64,000 nucleotides of DNA from Sapria himalayana (taxonomy: Eukaryota; Streptophyta; Magnoliopsida; Malpighiales; Rafflesiaceae). The stretch covers positions 1 to 64,000 of the forward strand of contig JAREIK010014462.1 of NCBI GenBank assembly GCA_029783825.1. The letters are read 5' to 3'. Under the pieces are notes generated by a model. The model had not been told where the DNA came from. It saw only the letters and a list, made by a program, of their open reading frames with translations, and ran no database searches. Made by a program: the position numbers and the translations under genes. Of this stretch, positions 1 to 11,133 are shown piece after piece. Numbering within the stretch: position 1 is the stretch's first letter; every line of letters starts with the position of its first letter.

Positions 1-1677
1 TAATAACTAATAATCTACGTATTAACTCATGTGTCGATAATCCAAAAATATAAAATATTAGTATGAATAACAAAACTAATAATATATGGAATATGAGATA
101 TATATGTTATGTCTTAAAAATGAGTTTTATATACTCATCTCTAATAAATATTATAGTGAATAAGCTTTGTGAAAATCCCTACATAACTCCAGTAATCAAA
201 TTGTCTCTCTCAATATAATGTAAAATTTTTGATCTCTTCTCAGAAAATAATATACAATATGTCTCTATTGTGACTATTTTTTCAACATAACACATACAAT
301 AAAAAAATTGTCTTTGTTTGTATATTTATGTCATATCATAATTACTAAAAAATACCAATTTGTCAATCAAATATTAGAATTTTCTAAATACAAATCATTC
401 AGTAAAATTAGGATTTCCTAATTTTTAAACTCTCGATTCTCGAATAATAAATCTACCCAAAGCCAATAAATAAAAATTAAAATATTTCAATCTAAAATTC
501 TAATTCAAAACATATACAAATACATAAAATCAAATCATCCACTAAAATTAAAGTTTCAAAGGCAAAAAACCAAAATTATAAATTTGCCTCCAAGTCAAAT
601 ATTAAAATTTGGAATTCTCAATCTGAAACCCTATTTCTAAAAATATACAAATTCTCACCAAATAAACTGGAAGACATGAAAAGTTACCTTATGTTGTGAA
701 TTGCCACCAAAGCTCCAACCATGTTTTCGTATCACTACATCAATGCTTCTCGAACATTGTGGGTGTACCATGGCAGTTACCAACAATGCATAATGATGTG
801 ATCCTACCACTTTTTCAATCAATGCATGCATCCACTATAGCATGAACTGATGAACATATGAATGAATTGTGCAGTACAATACATGTATTTTTCTTTCCAA
901 GGTTTATAACTCCCAAACACCCTAAGCTATTTTTCATAGAATTTTGACTTAAATACTATATTAAAATTCAAAAAAAAAGAAATAAAATATATAAACACTC
1001 AACAATCATATTATCATATACAGTACCCTTATATAACAAGCAAAAATGATTATGGCAATTCACATGTTGAATGCTCCCATAAAAAAATAAAAAATAAACA
1101 ATAATATACAAAAATAAAAAAAAAAATATAAATTACAACATAATGCACGAGATTTCATAACAGTCGATGTGTGTCCCAAGACATACAAAGACAATCCTTT
1201 TCAAAAAGTTGTTTGCTAAAAAAATTGATCTTTTCATGTTGTTAATAAACTTAGATCTAACACATACTTGTTGAATTTGCATGATTATATATCTATCAAT
1301 CATGTTTTTAACATATAGGAACTATGTCCTTGTCGAGGTTTTATGATCCTCCTATTTACTAACTTTCCTATAGTATAGGTATCATGTTCGCAACATCTTC
1401 TTTTGTCCTATTGAAAAGGATCATGTCAGCCACCACCGACCATTTCAAAGTCAGGCAATGCCACCCCAACCCCGACATGCCTCAAAAATGAAATGGCCCA
1501 GCAAAGCATAAGATCAGCCGGGCACCCTGAGCATGTCGGATCAAGTCGAGCTAGGTCAGGATGGCAGGACTAGAGCCCGGCCTGGGCACATGAACTCGAA
1601 ATGTGCCTGGAAGTTCAGTTATGGCTGCCGCAAAGAAGAGAGATACAGTTGAGATTAGCACTCTGAGCATGCAAGAC
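1..1677. other. AT-rich left edge; no further BIG1 exon recognised
   Basis: The stretch lies downstream of BIG1 exon 2 in the direction of transcription, so it may be the start of a large intron or the truncated end of the gene. I looked on the minus strand for the next conserved BIG segment (the VNGLLK-type sequence that normally follows the HUS box) and did not find it. Bases about 1381-1625 are much richer in G and C than the surroundings and look like a decayed transposon fragment, but no terminal repeats could be defined. The rest is low-complexity A/T with no reading frame of note. Confidence 0.4.
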
Positions 1678-3237
1678 CTTTCATATATGTTTGGAGAATC
1701 CACGTCACAATCATAGTTCACAAAAATATCGATCAAAATCTGTGAATCTTGAGCTATCTTTTCCAGACAGTTCAAGACCGTCATTTTCTGAATGAAACTC
1801 GGCTGATTGATGTTCTCCAGCACTCTGAGAAAAAGCATGGGAAAAAATATTCCAATTTCTGCCTTTAAGCCCGATCTGAATTTCTGTAATAAAATCATCA
1901 GAATGGAACACTGAAGCTGGAAAATAGCCATCACTGACAACGCACTGTTCTTCAACAATGACAAGCACAAAAATTGCTTGACTAAGCTGAGAAACCTGCA
2001 CCAAAAACCACAATCAATATCAAATTATACCAGTCGCCATGGAGAAAACCAAAAAAGTAGCCAAAAATGAACAAGAACGTGTTATTTCACTCCAGCAGTA
2101 AATGGTGCCTTTCTGGAACTGGTGATCAGAGAGACCGAACATTCAGTGGACGGAGCTAGACTGACCTTTCATTGTTGCGCCACACTGAGCTTGCATTACC
2201 CATGATGACCTTCAGCAACTCCAGGGACAATATCTTCCCTCTTAAAATGATCTGATCGTCGGGATTCTCCTGTGAAAAAATTTCATTGACATTTTGCAGA
2301 GATTTTTGAAAAGAAGAAATGCGTCCTCTCTTATATTACTCTCCCTGGGGTGAGCCCCATCACTCAATTCTGTTCCATTTTCTGATGCATCATTATTTTG
2401 AGGTTTCTCGCAGTCTGCAGATGCATTAGCATCAACCGTAAGACCGTCACCAGAAGAACTCTTCCGAAATCTGGTTGAGCGCCGCGACAGGAGCTTGGCA
2501 TCTGCTGCGCCCTCGCTAGCTCCCATAACCTCGTTCACAAAATTCTGTGAGAAATGAATGGAACTTCCCTCGTTCAAATTCTTATCAGTAAACTCCAACA
2601 ATTCAGTAACTGAGACTGATTTAACGAAAACATCGATTGAATCCTCCTGGGCTCTAGTAAAAATGATGAGCATGATCTGGGCGAGAACGGATTTTGCACA
2701 GATCTGATGGGTTCCATTTATTCCACCGAGATACACATTATAACAAGTCCTGACGATGCTCAGGAGACAGTCGCCCTGAATCAGCACTGCGGGAGATCGA
2801 ACAGCAGCGAGGAGAACACGAAGAACAGCAAGCTCGATGACTTCCTCGCTGATGCTGCAGATCTTGCAGATGCTCTCGATAAGCTTGAACAGAAGAGTGT
2901 CGTCAGAATTGGAATCGATGTGCCCGCGAGCAAGGCCCAGAGAAAACAATTTGAAGCTGCATTCTAACGAAGGTTCCACGACTCTGCCATATGAAGTATC
3001 AAACGCCGCGAATAAGGGCTGGAGAACATATTCAGCATCGGAGGATGACAGCCCGAGCAGAGGGTGAGATGAATCGGGATCATCGGATAGCAATTCTAAT
3101 TTATCCAGGACAGCTTTGCATGTAGAAACTAAACGGGAGTGCTTCCTCCAAGCTGCGTTCTTAACGATTTTGTCCAGGGACGGACCGAGAGCTTGGCCGC
3201 AGCGAGATGGCCCACCCAGGGGTTGACTTGCTATCAT
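1678..3237 (-). CDS. BIG1: BIG1-type ARF guanine-nucleotide exchange factor, N-terminal exons 1 and 2 (partial, frameshifted)
   Basis: Large brefeldin-A-inhibited exchange factor of the BIG family, which activates ARF GTPases at the trans-Golgi and endosomes through a Sec7 domain. Exon 1 is 2166-3237 and exon 2 is 1678-1995. Exon 1 starts with a LGGPSRCG segment, then DKIVKNAAWRKH (residues 22-33), RGDCLL-like QGDCLL (154-159) and QICAKSVLAQIML; this is the dimerisation (DCB) domain. REDAFLLFKNLCKMSMK (303-319) opens the HUS domain, and exon 2 carries the HUS box NYDCD (1704-1718). The start at 3237 is chosen because family members begin just before LGG..RCG; an upstream in-frame Met at 3393 adds 52 unlike residues. 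After MSMKF the frame breaks in a run of six A (plus strand 2275-2280). Seven would continue into ENPDDQIILRGK and leave exon 1 ending in phase 2, which fits exon 2. Sec7 and everything downstream lie outside the window or are lost. Confidence 0.88.
1996..2165 (-). other. BIG1: BIG1 intron 1 (170 bp)
   Basis: The donor is GAAAG/GTCAG, with exon 1 ending at 2166. The acceptor is TTTTTGGTGCAG/GTTTC, with exon 2 beginning at 1995. Joining the two gives ..NNER-FLSLVKQFLCLSLLKNSA.., matching the conserved BIG family order, and the phase (2) is the same as at the next donor. Exon 2 ends at 1678 with GAAAG/GTCTT after SPNIYE. Confidence 0.8.
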
Positions 3238-3773
3238 TTCAGATTGCACACACGGACCACGGGAGGATCGAATAGATACATCTGTCTCCGCAAAAAAAAC
3301 TCTGTTCCTGTTCTCTTCTACGCCAGGGAGAGAGGAAGCAACGACTCCTGCAGGACGGAAGTGCCAGGGAACCAATGAAGGCGAAGCAATCACGCATCGA
3401 ACCCAGGCGGCGCGCCCTACTTACCACAATTTGTTCCATTTCGAAGCATGCTCCCACATTCTCGGAATCACCCTGCCAGGTGACAAGGGAAGATCATCTT
3501 CTTGACAAGAGATATATGGAAGAACATGGAAATTGAAACTCTAATTTCGTTATTCTTGGAAGAAAAATGAAAATGCACCAAATGAAAAAATATGTCAACA
3601 CCAGAAATGACTTAAAAATGCAGTGTGTTTTACATTTTTCGGAAATTTTACTTGCATTATTTAAAAAAAAACTCATAAATTTTCAGCTTGCCTATAATTT
3701 AGCAAGTTAGGACTTATGACATAAATTAAAAACTCCAAATTTATGTGTTCCCCCCTGGCATCTTTCTCTAGAG
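3238..3773. promoter_or_regulatory. Presumed 5' UTR and promoter side of BIG1
   Basis: This is the only sequence upstream of BIG1 before the first transposon. Bases 3240-3480 have near-genic G+C and contain GGCGCGCC at about 3411, which would suit a 5' untranslated leader. Bases 3500-3770 are AT-rich. No single TATA box can be singled out with confidence. A hAT element inserted 537 bp upstream of the start codon limits how much native promoter is left close to the gene. Confidence 0.35.
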
Positions 3774-4594
3774 TAGAGGTGTCAAACGGGCCGTGTCTAG
3801 ACCGGCCCGGCCCAATTTCAGGATTCCTGACCATGCTTCATACCCGGCTAGATGTGTCAAACGGGCTGGCCCGCCACGGCCCGCCCCGTTTTTAGGGCAC
3901 GTTCATGCTGCCGGGCCGGGCCGGGCACGGCCCGTAGGCACGACGGGTCGTGCCTTGCTTGGCCCGCTCGGGCTTACCTGTCCAAGCGGTTCGGGATACG
4001 GGAAGACCGCGAGTCGGGTTTGATTCGACCCGACCTGCGGTCTTTTTTTGCAGAAAGAGCATCCTGGGGTCAGGCTCACGGGACTGACCCGTGCCGGGGT
4101 GCCGTGCCGCGTGCCGAACCGTGCAGGGTCAGGCACGACACGGCATGGCACAGGCCTAACCCGGGCACGGCACAGGCCCGGGCACGTAATTTTTCCGTGC
4201 CGGGCCGGCCCAGGCACGGCTGAACCATGCCGGGCTGGGCCGGCCCGGCCCGGTTGACACCTGTATACCCGGCCAAGCACGACACAGTACAGTAATCATG
4301 TAGTACCTGGCACGGTTCATTTCAATAGAGGTTAGACTTGGCACAAGCCCGCTGCTTAAAATCCACAAGGGTTTGACCAAGTTCAGGTCGGGATGTAACC
4401 CTAAATTTTAAAAAAATTAGGGTTTCGACGGTATGCCACTGTCGCCCCTTCGGGGCTCATCGTGATCATGCTCGGTGCGTGGTCACGCGTGCCGTACCCA
4501 CATGCCAGGCATTCGTGCCGAGGGCAGGCCCAGCACGGGCACGAGCACGGGTCATTCCCATGCCGTGCTTCGTGCTGGGCCGGTTTGACCTCTT
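3774..4594. mobile_element. nDart-like non-autonomous hAT element (outer), split by a nested copy
   Basis: The left end is TAGAGGTGTCAAACGGGC, the typical terminus of nDart/Dart-type hAT elements. The right end near 4581-4594 is a decayed inverted copy (GGTTTGACCTCTT). Flanks CTCTAGAG (3766-3773) and CTATAGAG (4595-4602) agree at 7 of 8 bases, as an aged 8-bp target duplication would. Removing the nested element and its duplication leaves about 396 bp. The interior holds no transposase; it is rich in GGCCCG and CACGG, and around 4397-4425 has an AACCCTAA...TTAGGGTT inverted pair. Confidence 0.75.
3849..4265. mobile_element. nDart-like non-autonomous hAT element (nested, 417 bp)
   Basis: Its ends are TAGATGTGTCAAACGGGC and the inverse of TACAGGTGTCAACCGGGC. 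The 8-bp direct repeats TACCCGGC (3841-3848 and 4266-4273) are identical, a textbook hAT target duplication lying inside the outer element. The interior is GC-rich without a transposase and contains a hairpin at 4005-4042 followed by a T run. Reading frames through it are alanine/arginine/proline artefacts of the GCCCGG repeats. The intact duplication says it moved after the outer copy. Confidence 0.88.
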
Positions 4595-4602
4595 CTATAG
4601 AG

Positions 4603-5130
4603 TATCTACAACACGTATGAATGATAATATCCAACGATGGGTGATTTCTCATCGTATTCAATGGTTGGTTTGATAATAATTGATCATTTAAAATTCTAAT
4701 AATTTTGATGATATTAAATTTTATTTAATGATAAAATTATGTTATTTTAATGTCATTTTAATCAGAGGTTGTATCAAGGTGCTATGTTTTTTATCTTGTA
4801 TTTGTAGCTAGGTAATGAGGGTGTCATTATGTTGAATGATGTCACAACTTTTAGAGCCAGTAGAATATTTAGAAGATATAAAAGTAACATTACGGACATA
4901 AAAATTATTATGATCTAGTATGATTGAGACTCCAAAAAAGCTTGATAGCCAAAAAAAATATGTTACACCATTAAATGATTATATTAACGAGATAGCAGAG
5001 TTATGATATGTGAAAATTGTCGTAACTATTTGTGTTGAGTTTTGGCCAATGATTGATGTTGAAACTACTCTATAAACTTATAAACGTATAAAAAAGTCAT
5101 GACACATGAAAATGATATGATTTTACATGA
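4603..5130. other. Non-coding AT-rich spacer
   Basis: I see no gene, terminal repeat or RNA structure here; it separates two hAT insertions. Confidence 0.5.
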
Positions 5131-5138
5131 CTTTTCAC

Positions 5139-5487
5139 TAGAGGTATCAAACGGGACGTGTCGGGCCGGCCCATCCCATTTTTTTCAGGCCCACCGTGCT
5201 TTCGTGCCTGGCCCGGCACGGTTTTGTGGAGTTCAGCCCAACACGAGCTCGCGGCATGATCCGCCAAGTTCGTCCGGTCGCGCCAAACCCTAAATTTAAA
5301 AAATTAGAGTTTCGGCACACGCCGTTGTGCCAGACCCCTAATTTTAAAAAAAAATTAGGGTTTCATCACCCCCGTAACCCTAATATAAAAAAAAATTGGT
5401 TCCGGCACGGCACGAGGCCCGATTGGCCTCGACACGAGCCCGGGCACGGGAAATTTCAGTGCCGGGCCGGCCCGGTTGACACCTCTA
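5139..5487. mobile_element. nDart-like non-autonomous hAT element (349 bp)
   Basis: Ends are TAGAGGTATCAAACGGGA and the inverse of TAGAGGTGTCAACCGGGC. Flanks CTTTTCAC (5131-5138) and CTCTTCAC (5488-5495) match at 7 of 8 bases. The interior has two CCCTAA...TTAGGGT/TTAGAGT-type inverted pairs (5285-5312 and 5337-5365), the same feature as the outer element at 3774, so these two form a subfamily. No coding capacity. Confidence 0.82.
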
Positions 5488-5495
5488 CTCTTCAC

Positions 5496-8400
5496 TCTCA
5501 TCTTGCTCAAAAAATCCATTAATTATCATTTATCACACAAAAATCAATTAATTTCACTATTATTCATCATAATCCATTAAAAATATGATTTCATAAAATT
5601 ATTCTTTTTAAAGTTCATATTTATGTAAATGTATCATGCATAATCACTAAAATAATTAGTATTATTTAGTATTTAGTATATTGTACACAAGGCTATCACA
5701 TCTTTGAGATACAGCTCCTTTTACATGTCTCATAGCTTACATGTCATAATCTACCATAGTCAACAGATGACAGGCAAGAATTAATGAAACCATAGGGTAG
5801 ATATTCTAAATAACACACATATCATTATATGCCCAATCCTTCTAAAAATACACAAAGTCATAGTTATGTTTGTGCTTTCGGTTTCTTGATTATATACTAA
5901 CATCAATTAACGTACATCAATTTAGGAGTTTCAGGCATAAAACCTTCACAAGAGGATTGGGATTACAGGGCTGCCACTTAATATTGATGCCCACCTCGTG
6001 CATGTGGCCTATAGCCCATTTGTCATAATCTACCACAACCAGCATGCATAGATATAATGATAGTGAATCATAAATTAGGAAACATCTATATCATCATCAT
6101 TCAGAGCATAAAAATAGCACAATTACATAATGAACAACACGAAGCACACTAATATATATAAACCAACCATATATTTCTAACTAGCCTGACATTGGAGAGG
6201 AATTCATGCGAGGAGATCTGAAAATCATCTCGCCAAATCTTGAGTCTCCAACGGTTGATGAAATTAGAATCTAGGTTTCAAAATATGGTACCCAAATCCA
6301 CTAGGTTTTGCATTTGAGTTGAGATTCTTCATAACCACGAGTGGCATTCTTGCCCTATCTCAGGCTTGCTAACTTTTTCAAAATACATTGCCCAGAAGAA
6401 CTTTTTTGAAGTTCTTTACGCATAACTTTTATATCTGCATTTTAATGTATTCAATGTCACTACACTAGATCGAAGACATGGCATTGAACAACCTTCGAAT
6501 CTCTTATGGATCACAATATTATGAGATATCATGAACAATATTGCAGTACCATATGTATGCTTTAGGATAATGTTGTGACGCTAGAAAAATATTACGACTC
6601 AATAAATTTCTCTATGGAACATAATGTTGTGATGACAAATAATGTTGACTCGAGAAATTTTTTCATAGAGCATAAACATATGTTTTGCGATTTGATTTCG
6701 TAATGACTATGCCATGACATTCGAATGTACCATGACTCCGTGTTTCAATCTAACACTGAGTTACCATGACTTTAAAATAATTTGCTAAAATAATACCGTG
6801 ACAAAAAAAAAATAATGTGTTGGATAGTAAAGAGATGATACAACTAGGTGGTAGATGAAAAACTTGTTGTGACCACTTCATATGCATGTCTTAGTGTATA
6901 AAATAGCATGAGACTGAAAATATCATGACTTCTCTTCTCTCGTCTATCCTCCATTTATTGTTTCTACCAAGTTTACCAGTTATATCCAATTTATAGTTGA
7001 TCTCAGTATTTTTAACCAAATCTTATCAAAAACATAATTTGCTAAAATATTAACCTTTAAAGCATATTTTGTATACAAACAAGTCATGAAAAGGCTAAAA
7101 AATGATAAGAACTCAATACTTTGAGCATTGAACTCTCGCTGTGACATTTTTGTATGAGTACAAGAGAAATGGATGATCACTTTCTTCGTAGAGTAGAGTT
7201 TCGTGGGTGAAAGAGGACTAAAAAACTTAATCCCACCATTCAAAGAGACAATTAAGAGAAGAAATTGGATGAATCTGCACCATCATTTTGAAAGGAGCAA
7301 CTTGATAGCTGTGAAAGAGTTTTATTCGATCTCGAAGACATGCATGAGAAGAAGTGATACATCCAATAAGTATGAGTACATTTCAATAAGCATATCATTC
7401 ATAAAATCTTGCAATTGAATTGAGTTTAGGACAAAATTCAAAACTTTAAAAGTGCGATTCAACTATCGAGGGGAGAAATAACTAAGATATAAAATGTTTC
7501 ATTTTATTTTATATGTTCAATCTTACAACATATTTTGCATATCTCTGGCATCAATCAAGATAGGAAAATCTTACAATTTGCCTTATCAAAAAGATATTGA
7601 ATGAATATGAGTGATATAAACAAAATTTTTTGTGCTAGATTATATATCCATTCCTCATCACATTGTGCCATGTCGTAGGAGTACTCTTGATGTTTAATGA
7701 TATAAATGAATCATGTCAATGAATGTCTCCCATAAAATTAGCTGGTGTGAAGAGAGGACTCGGAGGAGAAATGAATAGAAAGTTGATTATTGAAGGGGAG
7801 AACTAGTCGAAGTCAGATAAGAATGGCCAACCTTCACCAAAGAAAAGCAAGAAAACGTCGAAGAGATGATGATAGTTCTCAGGAAGAATTGCCCCGAGGG
7901 ATACGAATAAAGAGAAAATATATATGGATAAGAGACTTGGGAGAAGTCCAAACCCTACTGAAGAACAAGAAATTGAAGGCTAATGAATAAGAAATCTTAC
8001 TAAAGTAAGAGCTAAAATATATGCACATCTTTTTCATGGCAGAGCTAAAGAAAAAAATATAATAATTGGGAGTTTTACTCGAAGAAAAAAAAAGTGAGAA
8101 TAAAACAAAGAGGTTTTAGCACGAGCGATGAAGACGTTGTATACTTCTATATCATTAGCCTCATGATAGTGTTGAAACTTTTGGATATTTTTTGATGGAT
8201 AGTGTTGAAGAACTATTCATATATTAAAGCATAAGTAATATCATCCCAATTAAATTAATTAAAGCATATATAATCTAAAGAGAATATAATTACTATGGAA
8301 TTTATTGGGTACCTAATTAAGGACAATAAAATTTGATTTAAAAAGAAAAATAACTAAATAGAATTCATCATCATCATCCACCAACAAAAATTACAGCCTC

Positions 8401-10017
8401 AACAAATTATCAACACGAGCAATGACATCAAAGTGAAAGGTTATGGTTAAACTGTACCTTCTTATCTGAGAAAAATAAAAGAGTTTCACACTATATCCAC
8501 ATAAACTTGATTAGCAGATAAATTTCCACAGGTTCTTCATATTCTTCTTCTATATAGGATAAAAATTAAAAAATATAAAAACCAATAAATTAAAATATAA
8601 GATATAACTTGAATTTAAACAATTACCGCATCTTGCTCTTCTCATCCTCCTGTAATCGTTATATTCGTCCTCTTTTACTGTTCTTCTTCAAATTTCAGAG
8701 CTAGCACACTTTTTGTTGATTTGGAATCTATTAAGCCTTAAAAAAATAATCATTACAAGAAAAAAAGTTCACTCTACCAATTTATCATCAACACATGAGA
8801 ACTCAACAAAAAAGTCCAGCTCACTGTCAATTTAAAATATGCAAAACTCATCACTAATTTCTCATGAAATTATAATGAAAATAAATAAAGTAACATGTAG
8901 AGAGAAAGAGTGAAAGAGATAGAGATATTTGTTTGGTATGGTGCTTCGAAATGATGCTGCAATGATAGTGTGTTATTAGAGATGAAATGTTTTAAGAAGT
9001 GAACAGACCTAATTATAGGTAGAGATGGCCAGAAGGGCGAGAGATGGGTAAGAGATGGAACAAATTGGAAAATGAAATAATTTTATATCTAACCATTAAT
9101 TATATTATTTCATAAATAAATAAATTTATGGTTATTTTTTCTAATATTATTTATAATTAATGAAATAAATCTTAGAGATAAAAAAATTTAATTAATGATC
9201 ATAACAATGGAGAAAAAAACAATATTACTAATAACCATGAAAACTGTTAATTGGTAATCAAATTTTCATATTATTTCATTTATTAAAAAACATTATTTCA
9301 AACAATCATAAATAAATTGTTTAAATGTACAACCATACAAAATTTATAACATCTCAATTTAATAAAAAATAAATAACTAAGTTAATAATGAATTAGTAAC
9401 ATATCAATAACAATTCATATTTTTTATAATTTATGGATAAATTTATAATACTAATTCATAGATACAAAAAATAATATGAAATTATAAAAAAGTAATATAT
9501 ATATATATATATTTATTTAATTATTTATATATATTTATGGTTTTAAATTTTTTCGAATTCAATATAATTTAATGAATATAATATGAAATAAATTAATATG
9601 CATAAATATTCATATTATTTGATATAATTTATAATTTATAAAAATCCTAAAATTAATTAATGTGAGAAAATCATAAAAAAATATATCTATTATTTTAATA
9701 ATAACGGAATATAAAAATATAATATTAAAGATTTTACTCACGGTTTAATTCTTATAAATTTGAGTAGAGGCAAAAATAAAACTTGAATTAAAATCAACTC
9801 ATAGTCAGTTTGGTAATGCTTTTCTAAAGTGTTAATTGGGCAAAATATAATTTTTAGTATTTTTTGAACAAAAAAATATCATTAGGTAATATTTTAAAAA
9901 CTTTTTTTAACCATAAAAAAACACTTAAATTATTCTTTTAATAAGTATCTGGAGATATTTTTTTTCTAACTCGTCAAAAGTTTTTTGGAAGTAATCAAAA
10001 CATAGTTTTGCACAAAA
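5496..10017. other. AT-rich non-coding region; palindrome begins by 6237
   Basis: Short open frames at 7203-7418 and 7790-7990 encode nothing I recognise and have no codon-use or motif support. The phrase TGTCATAATCTACCA occurs at about 5746 and 6021, a small direct repeat. Bases 9060-9780 are almost pure A/T with a short TA run at about 9500. From 6237 on, every base has a mirror partner on the right side of the window. Confidence 0.45.
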
Positions 10018-10612
10018 CTAATTCATAAAAAAAAAAATTTAAAAATTAAGTCGATTTTTACAAAAATATGCTCAGATTATGATGTATGGAAACAACATAG
10101 CAAAGCTATCATTGTGAACGGCGGGTATTATCACGTTGTTGATTTTTTAAGAACTTGGGCTGGTGTTGTGAATGCTGGCTATTGAAAATATTGTAAGGAT
10201 CCCATTATGTCCCTCGCACCACGCCCCTCGCTTTTTCGTGGAGCTTACCGGAGCTCTGTCGAACTCCAGCGAACTTGAAGTAGAGCTCATTGGAGCTCGA
10301 CAATGGAGTTCCTGAAGCTCCTTCGTGGAGCTCCTGGAGACGTACGGGGGACAAGAATGGGAAAAGAGGGGTGAGAGGTGAGGGTAGAAGGGCGAAGGGG
10401 AGACGGGCGAGGGTAGAGCGGTGAGGAGGGTTATGGGATCTCCACATGTTTTCAATAGCCAGTATTCATAGTGCCGGCTTCTGATTTTAAAAAATCAACA
10501 GCGTGGTGATGGCCGCCTTCTACAACGACGGGTGTTGTTTCCAGACACACAAGTTTGAGCATATTTTTGAAACTCACCTTTAAATTTGAAATTTTTATTT
10601 TAAATGAATTAG
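10018..10612. mobile_element. Long terminal-inverted-repeat element, Mutator-like or foldback
   Basis: Bases 10018-10205 and the reverse complement of 10437-10612 align over nearly their whole length at roughly three quarters identity. Shared blocks include CTAATTCAT, AAAAATATGCTCA, GGAAACAACA, TTGATTTTTTAA and GGCTATTGAAAA. The 230-bp core is dense in GGAGCTC/GAGCTCC words and has no transposase. Terminal repeats of this length suggest a Mutator-like or foldback element, but I could not find a 9-bp target duplication, so the exact ends and class are uncertain. Confidence 0.6.
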
Positions 10613-11133
10613 AGCATCTCAACGGGCTAGTTATTTATTTAATTTTAGATATTTTAGTTAGCCAAACATAAAAAATTATTTCTAACACACTCTCTATTTT
10701 ATAGTTTACTCAAATGGGTCAACAAATTTGGAGAGACATTTGATATCTATAAACCTTCTCTCTTTTTATTTATTTATATCTCTCTATATATGTTTTTACT
10801 TTTTTTAAATTATTAGAATTTAGGTGTAAAATAGAGAGTGAAGTTGGAGTGTATTCTAAAAGCTTGCTAGTTAAATGAGTGAATTTTATATTTAAATATT
10901 TTGAGTAGTTAAAAATTGGTCTGGGGCTTATGGTTTATAATTTTGAAAGATGACGATGGAGTCGAAGGAAGATCAAAACTAGAATGAAGAAGTCGAGTGT
11001 GCGATTTATGGCAACGGCACAAACAAAGCGAGTCTGGCTGGCTCTCTGCCCTGGTTGATCGCTTCTCCATTGTTGTTGGCGTTTGAGAAGTAGCTCAAAT
11101 TTTATAAGAGAAGACTGAGAGCCGAGCAGATAA
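10613..11133. other. Upstream region of the PPR gene, possible small MITE
   Basis: Bases 10613-10850 begin with AGCATCTCAACGGGCTA and end near AGTTGGAGTGT, reminiscent of plant miniature elements with GAGCATCTCCAAC termini, but the ends pair poorly. Bases 10930-11133 have higher G+C and are the likely promoter and 5' leader; TTTTATAAGAG at about 11098 is a TATA-like string only 35 bases before the start codon, too close to be certain. Confidence 0.3.

Noticed and set aside
3238..3393. Upstream in-frame Met adding 52 residues to BIG1
   Set aside because: The family start lies just before the LGG..RCG motif; the extra residues look like translated 5' leader.
3793..4285. Several overlapping Ala/Arg/Pro-rich frames (also at 31560-32000 and 38217-38661)
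   Set aside because: They come from GGCCCG repeats inside non-autonomous hAT elements and are open on both strands.
7790..7990. 66-residue basic frame (mirror 62247-62447)
   Set aside because: Too short, no family motif, and the surrounding composition is non-coding.
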